A program made the position numbers and the translations under genes. The notes below the pieces were generated by a model. The model searched no databases and was not told the origin of the DNA. It worked only from the letters and a program-made list of their open reading frames with translations. DNA of 64,000 bases from NCBI GenBank assembly GCA_024235255.1, contig JACKMT010000002.1, positions 248,001 through 312,000 on the forward strand. Reading direction: 5' to 3'. Position 1 is the stretch's first letter; each line of letters begins with the position of its first letter. The stretch comes from Chromatiaceae bacterium. GTDB taxonomy: Bacteria > Pseudomonadota > Gammaproteobacteria > Chromatiales > Chromatiaceae. Shown piece by piece: positions 24,272-32,303 of this stretch.

Positions 24272-24340
24272 TACCCTTATCGCAGAGCGGCCTTCTACCG
24301 TCCTGCAGTTCTACTGCATTGCCATGAGAGAATAAGGGTT

Positions 24341-24346
24341 ATTATA
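24341..24346 (-). promoter_or_regulatory. Putative -10 box for the cytochrome/FG-GAP/TPR operon
   Basis: TATAAT on the minus strand, about 70 nt upstream of the cytochrome start, in the 206-bp gap shared with the divergent TRAP-type gene. The -35 region is poor (TTCTAT at 18 bp), so support is weak. Confidence 0.3.
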
Positions 24347-24477
24347 GCGCCAATCACCTCCGTTATAGAAGCGGAGCGCCATGCCCGCACCTCGCTGGGA
24401 AAGCCGTCGCCTTGCAGTTGCGCTATCATCTGCATCGCGATGATCCGCAAGTTAATCAAACATCCGGAAACAGCTGA

Positions 24478-25539
24478 ATGAGATTTAATGTAACGGTTTT
24501 ACGAACACTGCAGCCGGTTGCCAGAGTGCTGGCGCTGCTCCTGTTGCTGCCGGTGCCCGGCGCCTATGCCGAAATAGTCACCTTGAAACTGCAGCACTTC
24601 CTGGGTGAGGACTCGATCCCCCATACCGCGTTGATCGCACCCTGGGCACGCAGAGTCGAGGCGGAATCGAATGGCCGCATCCGGGTGCAGATCCATCCGG
24701 CGATGACATTGGGCGGTGAAGCGGATCAACTGGTCGACCAGGCGCAGAACGGCGTGGTCGATATCGTTTGGACCGCAGCAGCCTACACGCCGGGGCGCTT
24801 CCCCCGCAGCGACGTCTTCTCGCTGCCGCTGGTACACGGCGGAGATCCGGCGGCGACGAATCTGGCCATCATGGAACTGATCAAGCGTGAGCTCAAACCG
24901 GACTTCCCCGGCCTGCACCCGCTGCTGGTGCATGTGCACCAGGGGCACGCCTTTCATCTGTCGGGCAGACCCGTCGCCAGCGTGGCGGAGTTTCGCGGAT
25001 TGACGTTGCGCCCGCCCGGCCGCGGCATCGGCAGCTGGACGATCGAGGCGCTGGGGGCGGAGAACACGAAAAAACGCCATCCGAAACTGCCTAAAGCCAT
25101 GACGGAAGGCGAGCTGGACGGCGCCTTGATGTCGTTCAATCTGGCGCAGTCAATGGGGGTCATCGAAGCGGCGACATCGCACACGCTGCTGGGCGAGAAC
25201 GAGTTCTTCGGTACCAGCCTGTTTCTATTTTTGATGAACGAAGCACGCTACCGCGCGCTGCCAGCCGACCTGAGAGAGGTGATCGACCGGAATTCCGGGC
25301 CCGTATTCGCGCGCGAAATGGGCGATGTCTGGCTAAAGGCAGGTCATGCAGGCATTACCGCTGCAAAACGGCAGGGCAACAGTATCAATAAGCTGCAAGG
25401 GGAGGAGCGCGCAAAGGCGCACGCGAGGCTTGCACATGTTGTTGAACTTTGGTTGAAGGAGCGGGAACAGCAGGGCATCGACGGCGCCCTGCTGATCGAG
25501 CAAGCGCGTCAGGCGATCGCGCGGTACAGCGGCGGATAA
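24478..25539 (+). CDS. TRAP transporter DctP-type substrate-binding protein (orphan)
   Basis: A 353-residue periplasmic binding protein. The signal peptide (VARVLALLLLLPVPGAYA) is cleaved before EIVTLKLQHF. The fold is that of the DctP family: SIPHTALIAPWARRVEAESNGRIRVQIHPAMTLGG, then the RTxRP-like ligand-arginine region reading LRPPGRGIG, and PKAMTEGELDGALMSF. DctP proteins capture carboxylates for sodium-driven TRAP transport. No DctQ or DctM membrane subunit is adjacent, so it must work with a transporter encoded elsewhere or serve as a sensor. It is divergent from the multihaem cytochrome operon. The ligand is unknown. Confidence 0.9.
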   Translation: MRFNVTVLRTLQPVARVLALLLLLPVPGAYAEIVTLKLQHFLGEDSIPHTALIAPWARRVEAESNGRIRVQIHPAMTLGGEADQLVDQAQNGVVDIVWTAAAYTPGRFPRSDVFSLPLVHGGDPAATNLAIMELIKRELKPDFPGLHPLLVHVHQGHAFHLSGRPVASVAEFRGLTLRPPGRGIGSWTIEALGAENTKKRHPKLPKAMTEGELDGALMSFNLAQSMGVIEAATSHTLLGENEFFGTSLFLFLMNEARYRALPADLREVIDRNSGPVFAREMGDVWLKAGHAGITAAKRQGNSINKLQGEERAKAHARLAHVVELWLKEREQQGIDGALLIEQARQAIARYSGG

Positions 25540-25551
25540 CGCCTTTTTAGC

Positions 25552-26406
25552 TTAGAACAGCAGATTCGTCATCTTCTTGCGATACTGCTCTACCAGCGGG
25601 TTGTCACCCAGCATGTCGAATAACTTGAGCAGCGTTTTACGGCCCAGATCATCCTGATAAGCGCGGTCTTTGCGAATGATCAGCAACAGATTCTCCATCG
25701 CCGCGGCAAACTCCTGCTGTGCTATTTTCAACAGCGCCAACTGATAGAGCGAGTTGAGATCTCCCGCTTTTGCCTTTGCGTCCAGCGTCTCCGCATCGGG
25801 CAGGTTTGCAGCCTCGCGGGTAAACTCGAGTCTGGCCAGCAGGCCGGCCGCCTTGCCGCTGCTGCGCTCGTACTCAGGCAGCTCCTGCAACAGCGCCTCT
25901 GCGCGGGCCGGATTGCCGCTCTCTGCCAGCACCGCAGCCAGATCAATGGTAATTCTGCTTTTATCCGGCTCTAATGAATGGGCCTTCTCCAGCAGTTCGA
26001 CAGCACGCTCCCTCTCCTCTTTCCGGTACGCCTGCATCCCCAGCTTGTGCAGCTTGTCGGACTCGTGTTCGATATGGCGTTCCAGGAATTCGCGCACCGC
26101 ACTTTCCGGCAGAGCGCCCATAAACTCGTCAACCGGAACACCGTTTTTGAAGACCTTGACCGTAGGCAGGCTGCGCACGCCGAACTGCGCCGCCAGCGCC
26201 TGATTTTCATCCGAGTTGACTTTGGCAAGTATGAATTTACCGCCATAAGCTTGCGCCAGTCTGGCCAGAACGGGCATCAGCGACCGGCAGGGAGCGCACC
26301 ACTCAGCCCAGAAGTCCACCAATACCGGCTGCCGTTGCGAGGCTTCGATAACCAGCTTGGTAAAATTGCTTTCGTCAACCGTGAATATAAAAGGTGAGTC
26401 GTTCAT
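25552..26406 (-). CDS. Thioredoxin-like chaperone with TPRs (CnoX/YbbN family)
   Basis: A 284-residue cytoplasmic protein. Residues 1-110 form a thioredoxin domain with the active site WCAPC, cis-Pro in SLPTVKVF and the family start FIFTVDESNFTKLVIEASQRQPVLVDFWAEW. The remainder is a TPR-like helical domain (ERAVELLEKAHSLEPDKSRITIDLAAVLAESGNPARAEALL). This is the architecture of CnoX/YbbN, a holdase that protects proteins during oxidative (hypochlorous acid) stress and works with DnaK and GroEL. E. coli CnoX has SxxC, whereas this one keeps both cysteines, so it may retain redox activity. It is convergent with the DctP-type gene, 12 bp apart. Confidence 0.93.
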   Translation of the reverse strand: MNDSPFIFTVDESNFTKLVIEASQRQPVLVDFWAEWCAPCRSLMPVLARLAQAYGGKFILAKVNSDENQALAAQFGVRSLPTVKVFKNGVPVDEFMGALPESAVREFLERHIEHESDKLHKLGMQAYRKEERERAVELLEKAHSLEPDKSRITIDLAAVLAESGNPARAEALLQELPEYERSSGKAAGLLARLEFTREAANLPDAETLDAKAKAGDLNSLYQLALLKIAQQEFAAAMENLLLIIRKDRAYQDDLGRKTLLKLFDMLGDNPLVEQYRKKMTNLLF

Positions 26407-26701
26407 CTGTTCAGTCCGTTTGGTAAGTTACCGGGATATCTCCAATTATGGGGACACTATTGCCAATTTCATCAAGCCGGATCGGTCAATACCATTTCCG
26501 GCCTTGCCGAAGCCATCGCTTGCAGCTGTGGCGGGATGATCAAACGGGGAACCTGAGGCTGAGCTGCAGTCTCCAAACGGCTGTCGGCAGCTTGAATACC
26601 GGATTATTCAGCGTCTTTGGGATTGCGGGGGAATGACATCGCCGCTTAATCGGCAATCTGCCAACCCCGCCGCTGTCCGGCGGGGCTGCAGCGGTTGCGG
26701 A
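26407..26701. other. Intergenic stretch upstream of the CnoX-like gene
   Basis: About 295 bp between two minus-strand genes. It must hold the promoter of the CnoX-like gene, but I see no convincing hexamer pair. The only clear structure is the GC-rich hairpin at 26665-26685. Open frames here are short and not coding-like. Confidence 0.5.
26665..26685 (-). terminator. GC-rich hairpin after the small basic-protein gene
   Basis: CCCCGCCG (26665-26672) and CGGCGGGG (26678-26685) form a perfect 8-bp stem with a 5-nt loop, starting 16 nt after the stop of the small minus-strand gene. On that strand TTGG follows, so the T-tract is minimal. Its position supports the small gene being real. Confidence 0.5.
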
Positions 26702-26923
26702 TCAGCGTACAGGCACGGATTTTCTTGGTCTCGGGGAGCCGGCTGGTATCCAGCTCTGCTCGTACTCGCCAAAATTCGACGTTCTCCTTTTCCGCGCAGG
26801 CTTTCTGGGCGGCTCTTCTCCGGCATTACCTGATTGTTTTCTTGAGCGACGATTACGGGGTTGTCTTGCGTAGTCAGATTCCATGGCGTCGCCATCAGAA
26901 TCGTAATTTAACCATTTGGGCAC
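26702..26923 (-). CDS. Small basic protein, function unknown
   Basis: A possible 73-residue, strongly basic and polar protein (many Arg, Lys, Pro, Ser) with no hydrophobic core, beginning MPKWLNYDSDGD. Composition suggests an intrinsically disordered nucleic-acid-binding peptide, but I recognise no family. Support for a gene: a GTG start with an AGGAGA site 6 nt upstream, a plausible protein start, and a terminator-like hairpin right after the stop. A longer overlapping frame (26608-26895) was judged a shadow. It lies alone between the CnoX-like gene and the LysR-family regulator upstream of it. Confidence 0.45.
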   Translation of the reverse strand: MPKWLNYDSDGDAMESDYARQPRNRRSRKQSGNAGEEPPRKPARKRRTSNFGEYEQSWIPAGSPRPRKSVPVR

Positions 26924-27107
26924 TCGCTTCTCCTGTTAATTATTAGCCCTTTTTGCAGGCCGCAATGTGTAACGCAAGTCAACAGCCAAGAGAATCAAAA
27001 TTTTTTTATCACCTTGCTAAAAGATTTTTATTGCCGGAGTAACCGACTGATCCCTGTTCAGCGTCGCTGATGCAGGTTTTGACTCGATAATGAAAAGGCA
27101 GTCGTAT

Positions 27108-27941
27108 TCAAACTTTCGTCAGAACATCCTGAATCAAGCCGCTGCTTTCGTTCTCCACTCTGAATACCGCATATGAATAGCGCTCTATGACCGGCGCCCC
27201 GGATACCGGGTGCAGCGAACCGCTGTCGAGGTGCGCCTGCACCATCGGTTGTGCCAGGTAGCACGAGCCTCCCACCGACAGCAGAAAGTCGAGCGCCGCA
27301 GCGCCGGATGTACAATGCATTCTGGGTATACACCGATCGCCGGCAAACGCTGCGTGCGATATCGCAAAACTGCTGCCCCAATCGACCAGCAGGTAGTCGT
27401 CATGCATCGCCTCTTCTGCTGTTATCGCAGCGCGGGTACTGACCAGGATAAGCGGTATATTCGTCAACGGCCTGGCGATCAGCTCCGCGGTCGTCGGAGG
27501 CTCAAAGATAAACGCCAGATCCAGCACGCTATCGATTACCCGGGTAACCAGCATCTCCGAGTTATTTATCTCCAGGCGCAGCGCCAGTTCCGGGTATGCC
27601 GCATAGACCCGCTCCATCCAGCGCATCACACCGATACTCCAGAGATCGCTGGTGGCGCCTATCGCAAGCGAGCGTTTAAACTCGGGTTCAAGCGCTATAT
27701 CGAGCCTTGCCCGCTCCCATCCCGAGATGATGATTTCGGCGTGTTTTCTCAAGCGCTCGCCTGCCGAAGTGAGCTGAATATTGTTCCGCTCGCGCCTGAA
27801 CAACTGAACGCCGAGCGTGCTCTCCAACAGTTTGATTCTGGCGCTGACCGCGGCCTGGGTAACGAAAAGCGCATCGGCAGCCTTGCCAAAATGACGCACC
27901 CTGGCAACGCAGAGGAAGGTTTTAAACAGCGCGATATCCAT
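27108..27941 (-). CDS. LysR-family regulator, HdfR-like
   Basis: A 277-residue LysR regulator. The N-terminal HTH reads MDIALFKTFLCVARVRHFGKAADALFVTQAAVSARIKLLESTLGVQLFRRERNN when joined in pieces, close to HdfR/LrhA-branch proteins, which begin MDxELLKTFL. This is why I place the start at 27941 rather than at 27962. The effector domain (about 90-275) is typical. No target can be deduced: both neighbours are unrelated, with a methyltransferase upstream on the same strand and a small basic protein downstream. Confidence in the family is high. Confidence 0.9.
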   Translation of the reverse strand: MDIALFKTFLCVARVRHFGKAADALFVTQAAVSARIKLLESTLGVQLFRRERNNIQLTSAGERLRKHAEIIISGWERARLDIALEPEFKRSLAIGATSDLWSIGVMRWMERVYAAYPELALRLEINNSEMLVTRVIDSVLDLAFIFEPPTTAELIARPLTNIPLILVSTRAAITAEEAMHDDYLLVDWGSSFAISHAAFAGDRCIPRMHCTSGAAALDFLLSVGGSCYLAQPMVQAHLDSGSLHPVSGAPVIERYSYAVFRVENESSGLIQDVLTKV

Positions 27942-28026
27942 GGCGACAACGATAACCATCAATTATCGTTTCGACAACGGATAAAACGTCACGTGCCGGC
28001 GTCGGGCTTGACCGCAGCAGACAGCG

Positions 28027-28824
28027 CTATAACCGGCCGAGTCGCATCGCTATCGGCCAGGTGATGCGCTGGTTAGAGCAGCGCTCTCCCCAGAATTTGA
28101 TCAGCTCGTCAAAGAAGCCGTCGAAGATCTCACCATCTCCCCCGTCGCGGGCGGCGCGGCAGGCAGACCAGGTCTTGATGTAATCCAACAGTTGATCGAG
28201 CTGCCAGTCACGGTGAATAAAGAGTCCGGGTGTCGGAAGCGTTGCAAACGGAAACGGCAGCTCGGCATAACCGGTCTCGACGTGCTGTCTTCCGGCAGGC
28301 CAGAATCGCGTCGTCTGCTGCCAGTAGAACTGTTGGAACCGGGCGTTCAAGGGTCCCTCCAGGTAGGGAACGCCGTAACTGACAAGTGCAATCACTGCGC
28401 CGGGCCTGCCCACCCGACCGCACTCCCGGTAAAACCGGGGGAGATTAAACCAATGCGCTGCCTGCGCGGCGACAATCAAGTCGGCTGCGCCGTCGCCGGC
28501 GCTCATGCGTTCCGCCGACTCACACTGGTAGACGACATTCGGGCGCGGCTGCGCATGCGCCAGCTGATCTGCGCTGACATCGGTGGCGATCACCCGATCG
28601 AAATGATCGGCGAGCAACACGGAGAGTTGGCCGGTGCCGCAGCCGACATCCACTGCCAACTGTTTCCCGGCGCAATAACCGGCCAGCAGTTGCGCGAGTT
28701 CAGGCGGATAGGTCGGCCGGCTCTGTGCATATGCCGCCCCGCCCTGCTGAAAATGTCCTTGGGAACGATTCACCGGCTCAGGCATCGTTTGACGCGCAAC
28801 GGACTTTGCCGGCCTTTCCGGCAT
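28027..28824 (-). CDS. Class I SAM-dependent methyltransferase
   Basis: A 265-residue methyltransferase. The SAM-binding motif I is VDVGCGTGQLSVLLADHF (about residue 58 onward), followed by the acidic motif II region VIATDVSADQL and DLIVAAQAAHWFN, where AAHWF is typical of trans-aconitate/UbiE-like small-molecule methyltransferases. The start could be the ATG at 28824 or an internal one 13 codons later (MPEPVNRSQGHF), which matches the usual N-terminus FSxxAxxYAxxRPxYPPEL better. It lies upstream of the LysR gene on the same strand. The substrate is unknown. Confidence 0.88.
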   Translation of the reverse strand: MPERPAKSVARQTMPEPVNRSQGHFQQGGAAYAQSRPTYPPELAQLLAGYCAGKQLAVDVGCGTGQLSVLLADHFDRVIATDVSADQLAHAQPRPNVVYQCESAERMSAGDGAADLIVAAQAAHWFNLPRFYRECGRVGRPGAVIALVSYGVPYLEGPLNARFQQFYWQQTTRFWPAGRQHVETGYAELPFPFATLPTPGLFIHRDWQLDQLLDYIKTWSACRAARDGGDGEIFDGFFDELIKFWGERCSNQRITWPIAMRLGRL

Positions 28825-29075
28825 ACGGTCGATATGCCAAAGTCCTCATTTCATCCGCCATTTCCGCTCCCTGTTCGACCGGTGCGGAGAAGTGCTGGCA
28901 ATTTCGCTCTGTCCCGGAAGAAGTTTTTGTTTCATCTAAAGTAAGCTACCTTAGCGCAAGCTTTTAGTATAAGCCGGGAATAGACGCTGACGTATATCAA
29001 TTGACATCGTTCGCACTTATGTCGACATTTGCGGTCTCAGGAATTATCCGGAGAGTTAGCAGAACAGGACAGGAG

Positions 29076-29327
29076 ATGCCGGATCGGGAGAACAACGTGC
29101 CGCAAGATGCCAGGATTGAATTGATCATTGATCCCTCGCTGTTGGACCATTTCACGGCAAATCTGCACAGGCAGCACTCCCGCACATCGCCGGAAGCCGC
29201 GATTACCACGCTGGTCGCCAACATTCTTGACGGTTCTGAGTTTCCCGTCTCGGCTGAGAAAACCGGTGACAAAGAGATTCGAATCGCCTATCACCTGCGC
29301 TCATTTTCCCAACCGTTTTTTGAGTAA
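29076..29327 (+). CDS. Hypothetical small protein
   Basis: A protein of about 83 residues of unknown function. It is hydrophilic, with LIIDPSLLDHFTANLHRQHS and SPEAAITTLVANILDGSEFP, and contains no cysteine or transmembrane segment. The open frame extends upstream to 29001; possible starts are the ATG at 29076 (AGGAG immediately before it) and a GTG at 29097 with a better-spaced GGGAG. It precedes rlmKL by about 107 bp on the same strand. The frame is probably real on codon use, but I know no family for it. Confidence 0.5.
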   Translation: MPDRENNVPQDARIELIIDPSLLDHFTANLHRQHSRTSPEAAITTLVANILDGSEFPVSAEKTGDKEIRIAYHLRSFSQPFFE

Positions 29328-29434
29328 CACCCCGATTTACCGGCAGAACACTACCGCTTGAATCGTAGGTAAAATGCACCCAATTCAGCTTTCACCGCAG
29401 AAAGCCGCGTCCAACTGTTTGCCGGGCCACTGTT

Positions 29435-31597
29435 ATGCTGCTCAAGAGTTACATTGCCACCGCCCCGATGCGGATGGAACAGCTGCTCGCCGAAGAGCTG
29501 CGGAATCTAGGCGCCGTGGACGTCGCGGAGTCGCGTGTCGGTGCATCCTTTAACGGCACCCTTGAGACCGCATACAAAGCCTGTCTCTGGTCGCGCACCG
29601 CCAATCGCATCCTGCTGCCGCTGGCGAGTTTTGCCGCCGAGACACCGGCAGCGTTGTACGAAGGCGTGCAGTGCGTCTCATGGTCCGATCATTTCGGCGT
29701 AACGCAGAGCTTCGCCGTGGAGTGCAACAGTTCGCGCTCGCAAATCAGCCACAGCCATTTTGCCGCGCTCAAGGTCAAGGATGCTATTGCCGACCAGTTT
29801 CGTGAGCGGCAGGGAGCCCGGCCATCGGTGCAAGTCGAACAGCCGGATATCTTGATCAATCTATACCTGCTGCGCGATCAGGCGACGCTGAGCCTGGATC
29901 TCTCGGGCGAATCGCTGCACCGGCGCGGCTATCGAGAACAGGGGCTGGGCGCCCCGCTCAAGGAGAATCTGGCCGCCGCCATGCTGCTGCGCGCGGGCTG
30001 GCCGGAAATGGCTGCGCGGGGCGGCGCGCTGCTCGATCCCATGTGCGGCTCCGGCACGCTACCGATCGAGGCGGCGTTGATGGCCGCCGATATCGCTCCC
30101 GGCCTGTTGCGCAGACACTGGGGATTCCTGCACTGGAAACAGCACGACGAGACGCTGTGGAACCGGCTGCTCGCGGAGGCCCATGTACGGCGCGAAAAAG
30201 GCCTTGCCCAGCTGCCTGTCATCGTCGGCTGCGATCAAAGTGCGCCGGCGGTACGCAGCGCGCAGACCAACGCAGCGCGGGCCGGGCTGCAGGGAAGGGT
30301 GCGGTTCGAACAGCGGGAGCTCTCCCAGGCAGCACCCGTTTCTGCGGCAGTCAACGGATTGGTGGTGGCAAATCCACCCTACGGTGAACGTCTCGGCAGA
30401 GACTCCGATCTGCCCAGGCTCTACCGACTGCTGGGCGATACGCTGAAGCAACGCTTTACCGGCTGGCAGGCGGCGATTCTGACCGGCACACCCGAACTCG
30501 GTAAGCGCCTTGGCCTGCGCGCCCGGAAGATCTACAGCCTGTTCAACGGCGCGATCGAATGCAAGCTGCTGTGCATCGATATCGATCCCGAGTGGTTCGT
30601 CAACGACCGCAGATTTCCCACCCCGCTGCCGGCCGAATCTCGCAGCGACGGCGCTAAAGCCTTCGCCAACCGGCTGCTGAAGAACCGGAAACACCTGGTG
30701 CGCTGGCTGCAGCGCGAGGGGATCAGCTGCTTCCGTCTGTACGATGCCGATCTTCCCGAGTACGCACTGGCCGTGGATGTCTATGGCACGGAACCGCCAC
30801 GGGTGCACGTGCAGGAGTATCAGGCTCCCGACAGTATCGACCCGCGCAAAGCGCGGCTGCGGCTGCGGGAGGCCCTGGGCGTTATTCTGGAGACGCTGAA
30901 GATCGACGAGGAGCGGCTCTACTTCAAAGTGCGCAAACCGCAGAAGGGCAGCGCGCAGTACCAAAAGCTGGCAACCAGCGCGAAGTTCTATCAAGTAAAT
31001 GAAGGGGCATGCCGCTTGCTGGTCAATTTTGAAGATTATCTGGATACCGGCCTGTTTCTGGATCATCGCAAGACCCGTCAGTTACTGGCGGAACTGGCCG
31101 CCGGCAAGCGCTTCTTAAACCTCTTTTGCTATACCGGTACGGCTTCCGTTTATGCCGCCAGCGGAGGTGCGTTGGCGACAACGTCGGTCGATATGTCCAA
31201 CACCTATCTGGATTGGGCGCAGCGGAATATGCAGCTGAACCGATTTGACGGGGCGGAACACCGGTTCATCAGGGCAGATTGCGTCGAATGGCTCAAGCGG
31301 GGCGGTGACGGCAACAGGTATGGGCTCATCTTTCTCGATCCGCCGAGCTTCTCCACCTCCAAGCGGATGGATGCGACGCTGGATCTGCAGCGCGACCACG
31401 TCGATCTGATCCGCGGTGCGACCAATTTGCTGGAGCCGGACGGCGTGTTGATCTTCTCCAACAATCTGCGCCGATTCCGCATGGAGCGGGAGCGACTGGA
31501 AAATCTGGAGGTGGAAGATATCAGCCGCGCAACGCTGCCCAACGACTTCCAACGTAATCCCAGAATCCACAACGTCTGGCGTATCCGGTTGAAGTAA
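29435..31597 (+). CDS. rlmKL: Bifunctional 23S rRNA m2G2445/m7G2069 methyltransferase
   Basis: A 720-residue fusion enzyme that modifies two guanines of the peptidyl-transferase region of 23S rRNA. The N-terminal half (RlmL) has a THUMP domain (to about residue 160), the SAM motif LLDPMCGSGTLPIEAAL and the catalytic NPPYGER. The C-terminal half (RlmK) has LFLDHRKTR, the SAM motif FLNLFCYTGTASVYAA and the DPPSFS loop. The fused form and length are typical of Gammaproteobacteria, which supports the taxonomic reading of the window. The end, NPRIHNVWRI, is also the family's usual end. It is convergent to the hydrogenase locus. Confidence 0.96.
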   Translation: MLLKSYIATAPMRMEQLLAEELRNLGAVDVAESRVGASFNGTLETAYKACLWSRTANRILLPLASFAAETPAALYEGVQCVSWSDHFGVTQSFAVECNSSRSQISHSHFAALKVKDAIADQFRERQGARPSVQVEQPDILINLYLLRDQATLSLDLSGESLHRRGYREQGLGAPLKENLAAAMLLRAGWPEMAARGGALLDPMCGSGTLPIEAALMAADIAPGLLRRHWGFLHWKQHDETLWNRLLAEAHVRREKGLAQLPVIVGCDQSAPAVRSAQTNAARAGLQGRVRFEQRELSQAAPVSAAVNGLVVANPPYGERLGRDSDLPRLYRLLGDTLKQRFTGWQAAILTGTPELGKRLGLRARKIYSLFNGAIECKLLCIDIDPEWFVNDRRFPTPLPAESRSDGAKAFANRLLKNRKHLVRWLQREGISCFRLYDADLPEYALAVDVYGTEPPRVHVQEYQAPDSIDPRKARLRLREALGVILETLKIDEERLYFKVRKPQKGSAQYQKLATSAKFYQVNEGACRLLVNFEDYLDTGLFLDHRKTRQLLAELAAGKRFLNLFCYTGTASVYAASGGALATTSVDMSNTYLDWAQRNMQLNRFDGAEHRFIRADCVEWLKRGGDGNRYGLIFLDPPSFSTSKRMDATLDLQRDHVDLIRGATNLLEPDGVLIFSNNLRRFRMERERLENLEVEDISRATLPNDFQRNPRIHNVWRIRLK

Positions 31598-31755
31598 GGC
31601 GTTCGGCAGGCAAGTTGCCGGCACCAGCTTTTTTATCAGCTATTTCTTTGTTTTCGTCAATTCCCTTCTTTTTACGCGGAGATTATACTTTTACGACTGG
31701 AACCAACCTGCACGCAACGAGGGCAGGCATTGAGCACAAGAGAGAGGAGAGGGAA

Positions 31756-32220
31756 ATGTATCGAAGCCTGACAGAACAGATGCAGAGTTTTTCATTGGCA
31801 ATTCAGCAGGCCATGATAAGGAACGTACAAAGCACACTGGTCAAGCAGTTGGAAATATTCCAGGCGATGCAGAAACCTTTTGTCAGCCAGGGGCTAAAGC
31901 TCGGCTCCAGCATGCAACACATCATGCTGGAGCAGATCAGAATGTTGAATACAGGCCTGCAGACACCCATGGCGGAGCAGTTGAACGAGTTTTCCTCGAG
32001 CGTGCAGCGCATCATGGCCGAACAACTGCAGATTTTCGCAGCCAGCACGCCGAGTCCCACACCTGCTCAAATGCAGGAGTTCATCGAGGGGGTGCAGGCA
32101 GTAGTCGCAGAGCAGATGAAGTTCACCAACGAAATGCAAAAACTGCTCTCGGAACAGATGCAGCAGTTCACGGAGAACCTGCAAAGCTCCTTGGCTGATC
32201 TTGTGGGAAAATCGGTTTAA
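31756..32220 (+). CDS. Phasin-like helical protein
   Basis: A 154-residue, almost entirely helical protein rich in Gln, Met, Glu and Ser, with no cysteine and one proline-rich hinge (STPSPTPAQ). A loose repeat recurs six or seven times in the form MxEQ(L/M)xxF, for example MAEQLNEFSSSVQ, MAEQLQIFAAS, VAEQMKFTNEMQ and LSEQMQQFTENLQ. Such amphipathic Gln-rich helices are characteristic of phasins, which coat polyhydroxyalkanoate granules, and of some apolipoprotein-like surface-active proteins. No PHA synthase gene is near. A strong GAGGAGAGGG site precedes the ATG. The phasin reading rests on composition and periodicity only. Confidence 0.7.
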   Translation: MYRSLTEQMQSFSLAIQQAMIRNVQSTLVKQLEIFQAMQKPFVSQGLKLGSSMQHIMLEQIRMLNTGLQTPMAEQLNEFSSSVQRIMAEQLQIFAASTPSPTPAQMQEFIEGVQAVVAEQMKFTNEMQKLLSEQMQQFTENLQSSLADLVGKSV

Positions 32221-32234
32221 CCCAGATATGGGTT
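32219..32234. terminator. Short hairpin between the phasin-like gene and hupV
   Basis: AACCCA-GATA-TGGGTT at the end of the phasin-like gene, where convergent transcription from the hydrogenase locus arrives 70 bp later. The stem is only 6 bp and lacks a T-tract, so it is a weak bidirectional terminator candidate. Confidence 0.25.
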
Positions 32235-32303
32235 CAACATGTCACCTCACCATGGTTTGGCTTGACCGCGCTTCTGTGACGGATTGCCGTGCGTTGCCCG
32301 AAA

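Noticed and set aside
22442..24481. 679-codon plus-strand open frame
   Set aside because: Antisense to the multihaem cytochrome gene, with no recognisable motifs and no ribosome-binding site.
26608..26895. 95-codon minus-strand frame overlapping the small basic-protein gene
   Set aside because: It runs through the GC hairpin and past it, lacks a good ribosome-binding site, and conflicts with the better-supported frame at 26702-26923.
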